NCBI RefSeq assembly: GCF_000372725.1
Contig: NW_005201231.1
Location: forward strand, 182,679-246,678
DNA: 64,000 nucleotides
Source: Emiliania huxleyi CCMP1516
Lineage: Eukaryota; Haptophyta; Isochrysidales; Noelaerhabdaceae
Direction: 5' to 3'
The notes beneath the pieces were generated by a model that did no database searches, was not told the DNA's origin, and saw only the letters and a list, made by a program, of their open reading frames with translations. The stretch's first letter is position 1. Each line of letters starts with the position of its first letter. Below, one piece after another: positions 10,749-19,972 of the stretch. The position numbers and the translations under genes were made by a program.

Positions 10749-12007
10749 GATCACGCTCCTACGGCGACCCGCCGACCCGCCCGCCCGCGACCCCTCCGTA
10801 CCCCACCCTCAGCGCGGATTGGCCCTGGCTGCGCGCCATGCGGGCACAGCCGGCTTGCTGGCGCCGCCGCTAGCGCCCTCAGCCGCCTCGCTCGCACCGC
10901 AACCTCCTCCTCCTGCATCATGGCCCTCCGCACGGCGGCCGTGCAGCCATGCGGGCTTGCTGGCTCCCGCGCCAGCACCCTCCGGCTCAGCCGCCTGCGC
11001 CTCGCCCCGGTCGGCAGCAGCCGCAGCGGCAACTGCAGCGGCAACTGCGGCGGCGGCAGTGAGAGGCGGTGCGCACACGCGCATGTGTGTGTGTCGGTGT
11101 GGAGAGGCAGGGGTTTCGTGTTCGCGGTGGTGCCGCCTGAGGGTCGTGGAGGGAGCGAATGTGTGTGTGCGCTGCGCAGGTAAGTCCAAAGCTGGACTTG
11201 GTGGTGGCACCAACAGCGGCGGCGGCGGCAGTGGGAGAGGAGAACCGGCGGCGAGCCGCGCAGAGTGCGATCGCGACACAGGGGTGGGAGAGACAGTACA
11301 AAACGCGTGCGCATTCGGTGACCGGCAAGGGAGCTGGCTCAGCACCGCAGCACCATAGGCGCCGGAGTGGGCTGCAACGGATGGCAGGAGCGACAGACGC
11401 GCAACGGATGGCAAAGTGCCGGCAAGAGAGTGAGCGTATGCGATTGCGTGTGCAGCTCGACGAGAGGGAGCGCTTGCCGCAGCTGGGTGAGCGTGAGGGG
11501 GCGAGGTGGTGGCGCTCCTGGGAAGAAGAGGAGCACGAACAAAACAAAGGAACCAAGGTCGGAGAGGAGGGCGTGTCAAGATTTTCACGGTTTCTCCTCG
11601 GCCGTTCGGGATTTTCGGTCTAGCCGATGAATAAACAACGGCGGCGTTTAGACAGACGATCCGGAGGGCGAGGGATGGCGAAGAGAGAGAGAGATTGTTT
11701 GTGGGATATGGCGCGACATTACGGGCAGGCGATGTTTTATCAGAGCGGGCCAGCCAACTGAGCCCGGATTAGCCGAGCTGGCCCTAGAGCCAAAACACGT
11801 GATTCACCTCTAGAGCTCGCTCTCGCCTCCTCGGAGCCTCAGCCAAAATCTGTCGCTCCAGCGCCGTCGTCCGGGCCCACGGCCGGCTCGCCATCTCGAT
11901 TTCCACTCGCCCGATGCGCTCGGTCTCTGCTGACGGCTGCCGCAAGAGCGGCTGGCTCACGACAGCGTCTTGCCGGTTGTCGGATGGGAGAGTACGGGAC
12001 GTCTGGA
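10749..12007. other. Intergenic, no gene recognised
   Basis: Overlapping ORFs occur on both strands but are compositional (Ala/Arg-rich) and show no domain. An AATAAA lies at 11629. A short GT-rich tract is present near 11085. Confidence 0.6.
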
Positions 12008-12575
12008 GTGTAACTGTGTACGTGAGATCGGTCTTGGTAACAAGCACAGTCGGTCTATCGAAGCGATGCACTCGTTTCCGTTGCCCTTCGAGCTTGACAC
12101 AGAGCTCAGCGCGCCCCGCAAAACAGGAAGAGCCGTCCGGCAAGAAGATCTCGATAGGGAGCGAGAACCGTTAGAGGTGCTCCGAGAGGTATCAAGACTC
12201 CGTCATGACGCGGTAAGATTACTCCAAAAATGACCGCGCAGATGTCGAATCTCGTTGAGATATCTTGCAAAATCTGCTCTTCCCGAGCCGGCAGCACGCA
12301 GAGAGTCGCAGAAAGGCTACGAGTGCTCGACGAGTTTTGAGACCTGCGCGGTCAAACCTGGGGGGAACTGACCGCACCAGGACGGACGTCCGAAACCTGC
12401 GTGAGCACCTTTGACGATTCTCGCTCCCTATCGAGCTCTTCTTGCAGCGCGGCTCTTCCTGTTTTGCCGGCACAGAGCTCCGTGCAAGGCGTCCAGCGTG
12501 ACGTGGCGAGTATATCGCTTCGACGGATCGACCGTGCTTGTTATCAAGACTGATATGACGTACACAGTGACACAT
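12008..12575. repeat. Large diverged inverted repeat (fold-back)
   Basis: The arms 12008-12184 and 12400-12575 are reverse complements at roughly 80 percent by eye. The similarity continues inward towards a centre near 12290. Read outward from the centre, both arms encode similar peptides (TVLVTKTDLTYTV on the minus strand, TVLVIKTDMTYTV on the plus strand), so the arms may be two head-to-head copies of a once-coding segment. The right arm abuts the end of the recombinase-like frame. Confidence 0.8.
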
Positions 12576-13789
12576 CAGACGACACATATTCTCTCACCCG
12601 GCGGGCCGCAAAACGCTCTCGACAAGAGCCACACAAAGCCACCCGCGCGGCAAGCCGCTCGTCGGACAGGCGTGCTCGATCGATGTCGGAGAGCCAAGGA
12701 CAAGCCCGGAGGGCAGCCACGCAGAGTGGCGCCACTTCTCGAGCGTCGGCTTGCGCCGGAGCGCCGCAGCCAACCGTGCAGCGAGCGAGTCGGACAGAAG
12801 CCGCTAATCCGCCTCCAGGGTTGACTGGTAAGGGCGCCACACCCTTCACGATAAGAGTCGTGTACGAAAGGGAGGTGCTCATGTCGTCATGACCGAGGCA
12901 CCACTCAAGAACAGCGTTCCTCGAGGCGCCACACGCTTCGTAATCGTATGCGGAATATACGGCGTTTGCATAGAGGCGACGCAAGTCGTGGGGGGTGAGC
13001 TTGGTGTCGATGAGGGTGCGTACGCGTGAGCTTCGAGTTGGTCACGCGCCACTCGCGCTTGGGTGCGATGCTGACGTCGCATCCGGGCAGCAGGCACGTG
13101 ATAAGCTCATGCACGGTCTGCAGGGCGGCGGTCATGCTCTGGCTGAGGAGCGGCATGCGCTCGTCGGCCTTCTTGGTGCTGACGACGTCGAGCGGAGCGA
13201 GCACGATGCGCCGCGTGATGGGCGCCGCGTCCCGGCGGCGGCGGAAGGGCCACGCCTCAGCGGGCGTCGTGTAGAAGATGCGGAAGCTGTCGTCGTCGTC
13301 GCGCTCGCGCGCCTGGTAAAAGTGGACGGCAGAACCGTCTGTCCAGAGAGCGTTCTCCAGCCACTGCTCAGGCGTCCACGGCGATGAGACGATCTCGCCG
13401 TACGCGCGCCACCACGGCGCAAGCGAGAAGTAGCCGTCAAGCGTGGTGCGCTTCGAACGCAGCTCCAGAAGCTTTGCCTCATCGCGCTCGCGGCCACCAG
13501 GGTGCGCCTGGTCCCAGATGCGCCACCACCGTCGAAGCCAGCGCAAGTATCTGGCGAAGCCCTCGATCTGGTGGCGCACCTCGACGTTGCTGATGCTCTC
13601 GAGGTCCGTCATGTCAAAGGTGGTGCGGTCGGGAATGAGGGAATGAGGCTCCTTGACAACGGGTATGAAGCGGAGCTGTATGCGGCCGTGGAGCACGCGG
13701 CACGCAAGACGCACGGGCAGCAGGTCGTAGAGTTGAATGGCTGACAGGATGAGGTCGAGGAGCTCGGGCGCGCCCTCGAGAGCGTTCAT
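12544..13789 (-). pseudogene. Tyrosine-recombinase-like gene, frameshifted
   Basis: The first frame (13789 to about 13020) encodes an unrecognised N-terminal region and ends at KREWRVTNSKLTRT. A +1 shift at about 13020 opens the next frame, which reads LIDTKLTPHDLRRLYANAVY, then VLEWCLGHDDMSTSLSYTTL. These are the box II H-x-x-R, the LGH and the nucleophile Tyr of tyrosine recombinases and telomere resolvases. A Cys-rich tail follows (RCTVGCGAP ... LCGSCRERF). The first catalytic Arg is not obvious. It could be a Crypton-like or virus-derived integrase or a resolvase; the frameshift suggests decay or a sequencing error. The end lies inside the inverted repeat at 12400-12575. Confidence 0.6.
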
Positions 13790-13860
13790 CGGGCACGCTC
13801 GGTGGTCGGCGTGTCGCGGTCCGGGCACGCGGGTGTCAGTCCTACCAGCATGTCGACGCA

Positions 13861-14007
13861 AAGAGACCCCAAGGTAAGGTAAGGTAAGGTAAACTTCTCC
13901 ACACACACGAGGTGGTGGGGCAAGGGGGGGCAACCCTCGCGTCTCCACGTCTGACGACAGGAGCCCCACGGCATTCAAAGTGCAAGGCCCAGTGCGCGTG
14001 GGTGAGC
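13861..14007. repeat. Dispersed repeat flanking a (GT)n tract, copy 1
   Basis: This stretch is the reverse complement of 49293-49440, sharing segments such as ttgaatgccgtggggctcct and ggtggtgggg, each ending in tandem ggtaa/ttacc units. In both copies the segment sits directly against a long (GT/AC)n tract. It is therefore an interspersed repeat, not unique sequence. Confidence 0.8.

Positions 14008-14089
<82 letters not shown>
14008..14089. repeat. (GT)n microsatellite
   Basis: About 40 uninterrupted GT dinucleotides. The tract joins the dispersed repeat on its left and the 3' end of the retroelement on its right. Confidence 0.98.
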
Positions 14090-15335
14090 TCACGTCACTG
14101 CATCCTCCGCCGGTTCCTCCCGTCGCCTCTTCTTTGTTCGAATGTTTTTCAATCCATCCTTCACGAAGCCCTCCCATGTAGCTAGCGTTCTTGGCGAATG
14201 TCTCGAAATGGCCAGCAGGCGCTGTCTGCTCGCGGTCTGTGCGGGCCGCTCGTCCTCCTCGCCCTTCTTTCGTCCTCCCGTCCCTCCCCTCCACCATGGC
14301 CTTCTCGGCACTTCTTTCTCCATCCGCCTCGCCCTGCCTTTTCGCATCGTGCCGTTCGCCCTCCATTCGGTGACCTCCATGGCTGTCCGCCCCTTTTTGG
14401 GTGGCGCTCTCGATACGGTTGCGTCAACCTCGACGTCGCTGTCGCCCTCCCCGTCCCCGCCGGCGTCCGTGCCTCGGTTCGCGTCATCGGTAGCGTCTCC
14501 GTTGTTCCCTCGTGCCCTGCCGTCGCCCTCTCTGCTCGGGCCGTTAGCGATTTCGCTCCTCCTGCGTGTCGCCCCTCCGTCCCCTCCCCTTTCTTCGTCG
14601 TCATCGTCGCTGTCGCGAAAGCCCTCCGGTCCCTCGATTCCCTCGCCTATCCCCTCCGCTGCGTCGTCCCAGTTTATATCCTCATCCTCTGCGCACGTCG
14701 CGTTGGCTTCCTCTCTCCCCCTTTCCTCCCTGCCCCTCTCGCTGTCTGGTGTTAATGGACCCCCTTCCTCTCCCTCGCCACCGTCACCGTCACCATCCCC
14801 GTCGCTACCGCCCTCCATGCCCGCCGCCCTTTGTTTCACACTCGTCTCTGCCATGTCCGCCGTCGCCGCCGTCCTGTCTGCTGCGCTCTGTGCTCCGTGG
14901 TACAGTCGCTTATTGTTGCTCAGGATTAGCTCACGCACCAGGACAGCCTCCTGCTCGTTATTTTGGCTTGCCGATATGCATCCAAAGTTCCACGCTAGCT
15001 CCTCCTTCGTCACGTCTATCTTTTTGCAGTATCTCGCGAATGCCGTCCGTGCTTGCTGGGGTGTTATTGCGTTCGGATCCGCCCTGGTCCCCGCCTTGTA
15101 TCCCATCTCCTTGCGGTGGCTCCTGTATGAGTCCCCATATGACCATGTGATTTCTTGGCCTTCCTTGACTCCCCTCTCTGCAAACAGGACCATCACCTGC
15201 GCAGCTGCCTTGCCTAATTGTATCTCCTCGTAGCGTACGAAGTGCGTCGCCCTCGTGCCTCGTTTCGGCTCATTCGATGCTGCAGGCCAGTCGAAGTTAC
15301 ACCGCGACGCTGTCAAAGTCGTCCCCGCTCTCGTC
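14090..15335 (-). CDS. Retroelement SET-domain C-half and acidic tail
   Basis: This frame starts within the SET domain: FAERGVKEGQEITWSYGDSY is the typical end of a SET fold, with its E-x-x-x-x-Y. About 290 residues rich in Asp/Glu/Gly follow, then a basic C-terminus (KNIRTKKRRREEPAE). It is joined to the upstream frame by a shift near 15.3 kb. SET domains methylate lysines, usually on histones; a role in element chromatin targeting is inference. Confidence 0.6.
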
Positions 15336-18300
15336 GTCACTTCCATCCAGCTGCGTCCCCCCTGCTGCCGTGTGTCGTGATAGTTCGTCTGGTGCTGTCT
15401 CTGGTGGCTGCGCCGTTCCTGTCCGGAAGATCTCCCCAGTGTAGATGCTACACACCTCAAATTTCTCTAGCCTCCTCGTCGCCAGTAGGCCAAGTTCCCC
15501 TTCCGCTATGCTAGAGGGGCCTACCTTCGCCCCTTCCACCGTGCCGCCCGTCGTTAGCATGGCCGTCGTTACTTTCGCCGCCGCCTCTGCTGCTTGTCGG
15601 CGGAGCGCCTCGCGCCTTCCCTCGTCTCCATGCTCCTGGTCTTGTTCTTTTTGTTTTCCTGCGCTTCCTGTCGCTGGTCCGGCGACGTATCTTGCCGTCT
15701 GCCTTCGCTTCCTGGCGGGCCGCGTTTCCTTCCCCTCGTCCCGTCTGTTTTCTCCTGCGTGGTCGCCCTCGCGTGCGCCGCTCGCCGTCTGTTCTCCTCT
15801 CTGCTCGCCGTCCTCGTCCCCTCGCTGTCGTCGCTTCCCTCCGGCGCTCGCCGCATCGTCGTTCCTCTCACCGCGTTTCCTGCGCTGGCCTTCGCCTTCG
15901 AGCTCGCAGTGGGTCGTTTTGAGTGTCATCCCCATCGCTCTCGTCGTTCTGCCTCTCCCCGCTTCGAGGCGTCTCTCTGCCTCTTCCCTTTCCTTCTCCT
16001 CGGCATCACGTTGTCGATGTCGCCTCCGTCGCCAGCAAATACACGCATTCGCCGCCCACTCCATTTCTCGTATCCTCTCCTTCCTTTCCTTCTGTCCCTC
16101 TCTCAGGCGTTCTGTTTCCGCGGCTACTCGTTCCTTCCTCTCCGCCTCGAGTCCCTTCCTCTTCCCTTCCCGTACTTTGATTATTGATGCCGCCGTCTGC
16201 TGCAGTGCCTTGAGTGAAGTCACCACCCGTGTGTCATACTCCCTCATGATGTCTTCTGGCGGGTCCTGGTCCATCACACTCGGCTCGGGTAGTCGTCCAG
16301 CTAGCAGTTGCTCCATCGCCTCCCATTCCTCGTCGCTCTCCCTTCTCCCCGCGCATCTCTTCGTCGCCCCAGCAATGGCGCGTACAGCGAGCGCCTGGGC
16401 TTCGCACTCTGCGGTGTGGGCGAGTGTCCGCCTCCTTGACTTCGGCGGCGTCCATCGTAGCGCCTTGAGCACGTCCGCCGCGCCTTTCCTCATCGCCCGG
16501 TGGTGCTCCCTCCTCTCCCCCTTCACCGCCTCGCACTCGGCGCATAGGACGTGCCTAGTGTTAGCTATTGTCCTGCAACATCCAGGATGCCAGCAACCTT
16601 CAGCCCCATCGGCACATGCTCCTCCTCCCTCCTCGTCCCACCCGTCCTGCCACGCCTCTGCCTCTAGGCTGGCCCTCCATCGCCTCCCGTGCTCTATACC
16701 TCGGGTCTGTCCCGTCCGCATGCCGTGTACCAGCCTTAGCCTCGCCTTCTCCCCGCAGGCCTCGGGCTGGCGCTGGGTCGATTTTGGACCCCGTTCTCTG
16801 TCTCCCTCGTATCTCGTGTCGCCTGATATCGTCCCCGTCGCCTTGATTACCGTCCTCCACACGTTGTCGTCTCCTCCCTTTCGCGCTGCGTGCCCGCCGT
16901 CCAGCCGCTTTCGTACCCACCGCCCAATTTTCTCCTTCGCTTCTTGATACAGCCTCCTGTCTCGGATCTCCGGCGCCTGCCCCTCCTCCTCATGCATGTA
17001 GATGCATGCCCTGTTCGTCACGTGTCGTGCTAGGTCCATCTCGTACGCGCTCGTTACCCTGCTCCGCAGGTGTGCCTTTGCCGCCGCGTCCGCCATGGAA
17101 TTGGGCGCGTTGCCCGCATGCCCCTCCGTGAAGATGAAAATCACGTACCCTCCGTGGCGCTGTATAATGTCGATTTGTGCTTGCACCGCCGCATTGAGTG
17201 CGCTCCTATTTGTCTCGCCGCGTGTCCGCCCCCGATACGCCCGTTCGATCTCCTTGAGCGCCGTCTCGCTGTCCGACATTACTAGGCATCGGTGAGGCTG
17301 GAGGGTCGTTTCTGTTTCGTCCGCCTTCGTGCGCAGGAAGCTGTAAATGGCGTACATCTCGGCGTCGACAATCTCCCACGATCCCGGCAGGGCGCCTCCC
17401 CATATTCCCCGTCCTATTCGCTCGTGAATCTGTGCCCTGGTCTCTTGTGTATCGTCATCTCCCTCTTTCGGCTGCACGCCCTCCCATCCCCCGAACGATG
17501 CTAGCCTTCCGTCTCGAGTCTCCTTCAGCGAGGCGTCCGTCGCTGCCGCCGCTGTGAAGTGGTGCCACTTGTGCAGGCGGCACGCCAGGTCCCTCGCCCT
17601 CCACGTCGTGCTCGTTCCCCGCTCTCGCATGATCCGACACTCGCTTTCGTCCATCACGATCTCGTTCTCGCCCTCTCGGTCGTGTAGTCGCTCTTGCGGC
17701 GCGCTCCGGATTGCGCCCTCCGCCTCGTCGCTCCTCAGATACAGTCGTAGGACGGGGTCGCGAGCAATGTCGTTCCTCCCGATCTCTTCGTATCCCGCCC
17801 TTCCTCCTCCCTTTGTCCACATCTCCTGTACCGCCCCTCCGATCTCCTCCTCGATCGCGACGTTGTCGAGTACCGCTTGCGGCGCACCTCGCCTCCACTC
17901 CCCGCCACCCACTAGGTCGTCTATCTCTTGCCCATGTCCGAGCGTGTCCGGTTCGTCACTCCCCCACCATGCGTCCCCGCCGATCGTCGCCTCTCCATCG
18001 GCGGCTACTCTCCACTCGTCGCCTCCCCCGTCCAGGGCCATCGTCTTTTTCGTCTTTTCCTTCTGCTGTGCATCGCTATCTGCTGCGTCGCTCTCTGTGC
18101 TCGGCTCCTTGCCTAGGTATAATGTTCTGAAGGGTAGCGCCGAGCTATGTCTGTCGCGTCCGGTCTCGTTGCGCGTGCTCTCTTTGATGTTGTCTTGGCG
18201 TTGTCCTGCCTCGTCACTGTGGGAGGCAACCTCGACGTGTCGTTTTATTGTGGACCACATCCTGGTCAGCGTGTCGTCGTTTGGTCTCTGCGCCCCCGCC

Positions 18301-19874
18301 GTGTCCGCCCAGGTGTCGATTGCGGTTAGCATTGCTCGCATACCAGCCTCTCCTCTCGTTGCCGCTCGTTCGATGCGGTCGCGGGTGCTGAACGGTATTA
18401 ATTTTGTGTCTTGCGCCTCCCTGAGCGCCTCTAGCTTCGCGCCCCCCATCGCCGCGATGGTCCGGTGGCGCTCCCATGTCCGTTTTGTCGCGCCCTTCCA
18501 TTTAATTAGGTACTCCCACCGTTCGGTCGCGTCCTCTCCCGTCTCCCCCGTTCGTCGTGCCCCGTCGATTCGTTCGTACGTCCATTTGTCTTCGCCCTTT
18601 ACTTGTCCATTTCGGACTCCCCTCTGTTCTGTCGACGCTTCCGCCGCAATTCGGATGGCTATTCTCTGATCACTTCTGTTCCATTCTAGCCCTGCCTCGT
18701 CCCATCGCTCGTGCCTCCCCGCAAACCATTGTGCGGTCGTCGCCTCTGGCTGTCCGTTTAACTCGCCTAGTAGCTGTTCGTAGTCCTCTTTATCTGTCTT
18801 GCCCCGCAACTCATGGACCCTCGATGCCTCAGTCCACGTCATCCATCCGTCGCCCTTCTCGTTTGTCACGTCGCTCCACCATACCAATCCGACCTCCGCG
18901 AGCCTCTTCTTGTATGTGCACCGTCGGGCGCCTCGCCTCCACATGGTCATGCTGTCTTCCCATAGTCGCGGGCCCCGCACTGTTTCCTGTTGGCCAGTCA
19001 TCTCCCACAGGTCATCATCGAGGCCGTCTTTCATCTGCATCGACGTCCTCATGCCTCGTAGTCCTGCCCGATTCCGCTGTAGGTAGTATGCCTCCATCAG
19101 GTTTCCTTCATTTAGTTGCTCGTCGGGTATGAATGTCGTGTCCCATTCGAGTGGGTGTTTGCCGCGGCACCCCAGTCTCCATGCCGTCCTCGCCAGCGCA
19201 TATCTCGCGACCATCCCCGCGGGTCGTCCCTCTGGTGCCGAGAGCATGTTGTCGATCGTGCTCATCCAGCTCGCCGTGGCTACCTGATACGTGTGCATGC
19301 TCCCTTCACCACCCTCTTCCTCCGCCGCGTATAGGTGTGCCTTCGGGTATGCTGTTCCTGCTCCCTGTCGCTCTATCGCGTCTCGCCTCGCAACTTCGAT
19401 GGCGTCGCAGTCCTCCATCGTCATGACGGTCCCTCTTGCAGCCGCTCCGACCACCCCTTCCATCGCGGCGTTCATCGCTCGTTGCATCTCGTCCGCATTT
19501 AATTGCGTGAGCGCGCCCACCATTTTCATTAGCCGCGTCGCTTCCCTTCTCGTTTTTTGTCTCGCCGGTTCCATCCCCTTCTGCCACTGGGCGGTTATCG
19601 GGGTGCCCAGGTATTTGTAGATCTCGACCGCCGCCGCTTCCACCGCCGTTTGTCTCGCCGTCTGTACGTCGTCTTCTCCCTTGCTCGTCTGTCCTCTCGC
19701 TGTCGAAGTCGCCCTCTTGATGCTGCGTGGTGCCCGTATCTGTGGAATTTCCGTCCCGTCGAGGAGTCGCATTGGCGCGCCTTCTATGTTTCGTGCGATC
19801 CCATTCTCGAGAGACCCCAACGCGACCAGGGGGTCCCAGAGCGCTAGGACATGAAGGGGCCCGGGAGCCTTCAT
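15297..19874 (-). CDS. Retroelement polyprotein: RT remnant, chromodomain, RNase H, SET N-half
   Basis: From MKAPGPLHVLALWD the frame stays open for about 1,500 codons. A YLG motif marks the region after the RT palm. YLIKWKGATKRTWE (about 18.5 kb) is chromodomain-like. RNase H (17.07-17.56 kb) shows four acidic positions: TDAS, DAEMYAIYS, MSDSETAL and ADAAAKAHL. A zinc knuckle (CWHPGCC...TRHVLCAEC, about 16.55 kb) resembles those after LINE RTs. A Lys/Glu-rich stretch follows, then a SET-like start (GELGLLATRRLEKF, IYTGEI). The frame ends at 15297 inside the SET domain, which continues in another frame downstream, so there is a frameshift or an unrecognised intron. Confidence 0.75.
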   Translation of the reverse strand: MKAPGPLHVLALWDPLVALGSLENGIARNIEGAPMRLLDGTEIPQIRAPRSIKRATSTARGQTSKGEDDVQTARQTAVEAAAVEIYKYLGTPITAQWQKGMEPARQKTRREATRLMKMVGALTQLNADEMQRAMNAAMEGVVGAAARGTVMTMEDCDAIEVARRDAIERQGAGTAYPKAHLYAAEEEGGEGSMHTYQVATASWMSTIDNMLSAPEGRPAGMVARYALARTAWRLGCRGKHPLEWDTTFIPDEQLNEGNLMEAYYLQRNRAGLRGMRTSMQMKDGLDDDLWEMTGQQETVRGPRLWEDSMTMWRRGARRCTYKKRLAEVGLVWWSDVTNEKGDGWMTWTEASRVHELRGKTDKEDYEQLLGELNGQPEATTAQWFAGRHERWDEAGLEWNRSDQRIAIRIAAEASTEQRGVRNGQVKGEDKWTYERIDGARRTGETGEDATERWEYLIKWKGATKRTWERHRTIAAMGGAKLEALREAQDTKLIPFSTRDRIERAATRGEAGMRAMLTAIDTWADTAGAQRPNDDTLTRMWSTIKRHVEVASHSDEAGQRQDNIKESTRNETGRDRHSSALPFRTLYLGKEPSTESDAADSDAQQKEKTKKTMALDGGGDEWRVAADGEATIGGDAWWGSDEPDTLGHGQEIDDLVGGGEWRRGAPQAVLDNVAIEEEIGGAVQEMWTKGGGRAGYEEIGRNDIARDPVLRLYLRSDEAEGAIRSAPQERLHDREGENEIVMDESECRIMRERGTSTTWRARDLACRLHKWHHFTAAAATDASLKETRDGRLASFGGWEGVQPKEGDDDTQETRAQIHERIGRGIWGGALPGSWEIVDAEMYAIYSFLRTKADETETTLQPHRCLVMSDSETALKEIERAYRGRTRGETNRSALNAAVQAQIDIIQRHGGYVIFIFTEGHAGNAPNSMADAAAKAHLRSRVTSAYEMDLARHVTNRACIYMHEEEGQAPEIRDRRLYQEAKEKIGRWVRKRLDGGHAARKGGDDNVWRTVIKATGTISGDTRYEGDRERGPKSTQRQPEACGEKARLRLVHGMRTGQTRGIEHGRRWRASLEAEAWQDGWDEEGGGACADGAEGCWHPGCCRTIANTRHVLCAECEAVKGERREHHRAMRKGAADVLKALRWTPPKSRRRTLAHTAECEAQALAVRAIAGATKRCAGRRESDEEWEAMEQLLAGRLPEPSVMDQDPPEDIMREYDTRVVTSLKALQQTAASIIKVREGKRKGLEAERKERVAAETERLREGQKERKERIREMEWAANACICWRRRRHRQRDAEEKEREEAERRLEAGRGRTTRAMGMTLKTTHCELEGEGQRRKRGERNDDAASAGGKRRQRGDEDGEQRGEQTASGAREGDHAGENRRDEGKETRPARKRRQTARYVAGPATGSAGKQKEQDQEHGDEGRREALRRQAAEAAAKVTTAMLTTGGTVEGAKVGPSSIAEGELGLLATRRLEKFEVCSIYTGEIFRTGTAQPPETAPDELSRHTAAGGTQLDGSDDESGDDFDSVAV

Positions 19875-19972
19875 ACTGTAACATGCACAGGAGTAAGGAG
19901 TAAGGAGCAAAAACAGCAAGCTGTGACCGGTAGCGGACTGACCGCCACCGTACCTCCGAAGAGGGACCAAAC

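Larger units (their letters stand above)
14090..19880 (-). mobile_element. 5'-truncated non-LTR retroelement with RNase H and SET domain
   Basis: The minus strand encodes, in order: an RT C-terminal remnant (KYLGTPITAQW near 19.6 kb), a chromodomain-like segment, RNase H, a Cys-His knuckle, a coiled region and a SET domain, then an acidic/basic tail. The RT palm and fingers and any endonuclease are missing, so the copy is 5'-truncated near 19.88 kb. The 3' end runs straight into an (AC)n tract in sense orientation. I saw no clear target-site duplication. Codon use is less GC-rich than in neighbouring host genes. Confidence 0.75.

Noticed and set aside
10809..11588. 259-aa minus-strand ORF
   Set aside because: Low-complexity Ala/Ser/Pro composition, and competing plus-strand ORFs of equal quality.
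13980..15233. 417-aa plus-strand ORF over the (GT)n tract and retroelement tail
   Set aside because: It is the antisense shadow of the SET-tail frame; its Ser/Pro-rich composition mirrors the Glu/Gly-rich sense protein.
15445..16947. 500-aa plus-strand ORF
   Set aside because: It is antisense to the retroelement polyprotein, and no domain is visible.
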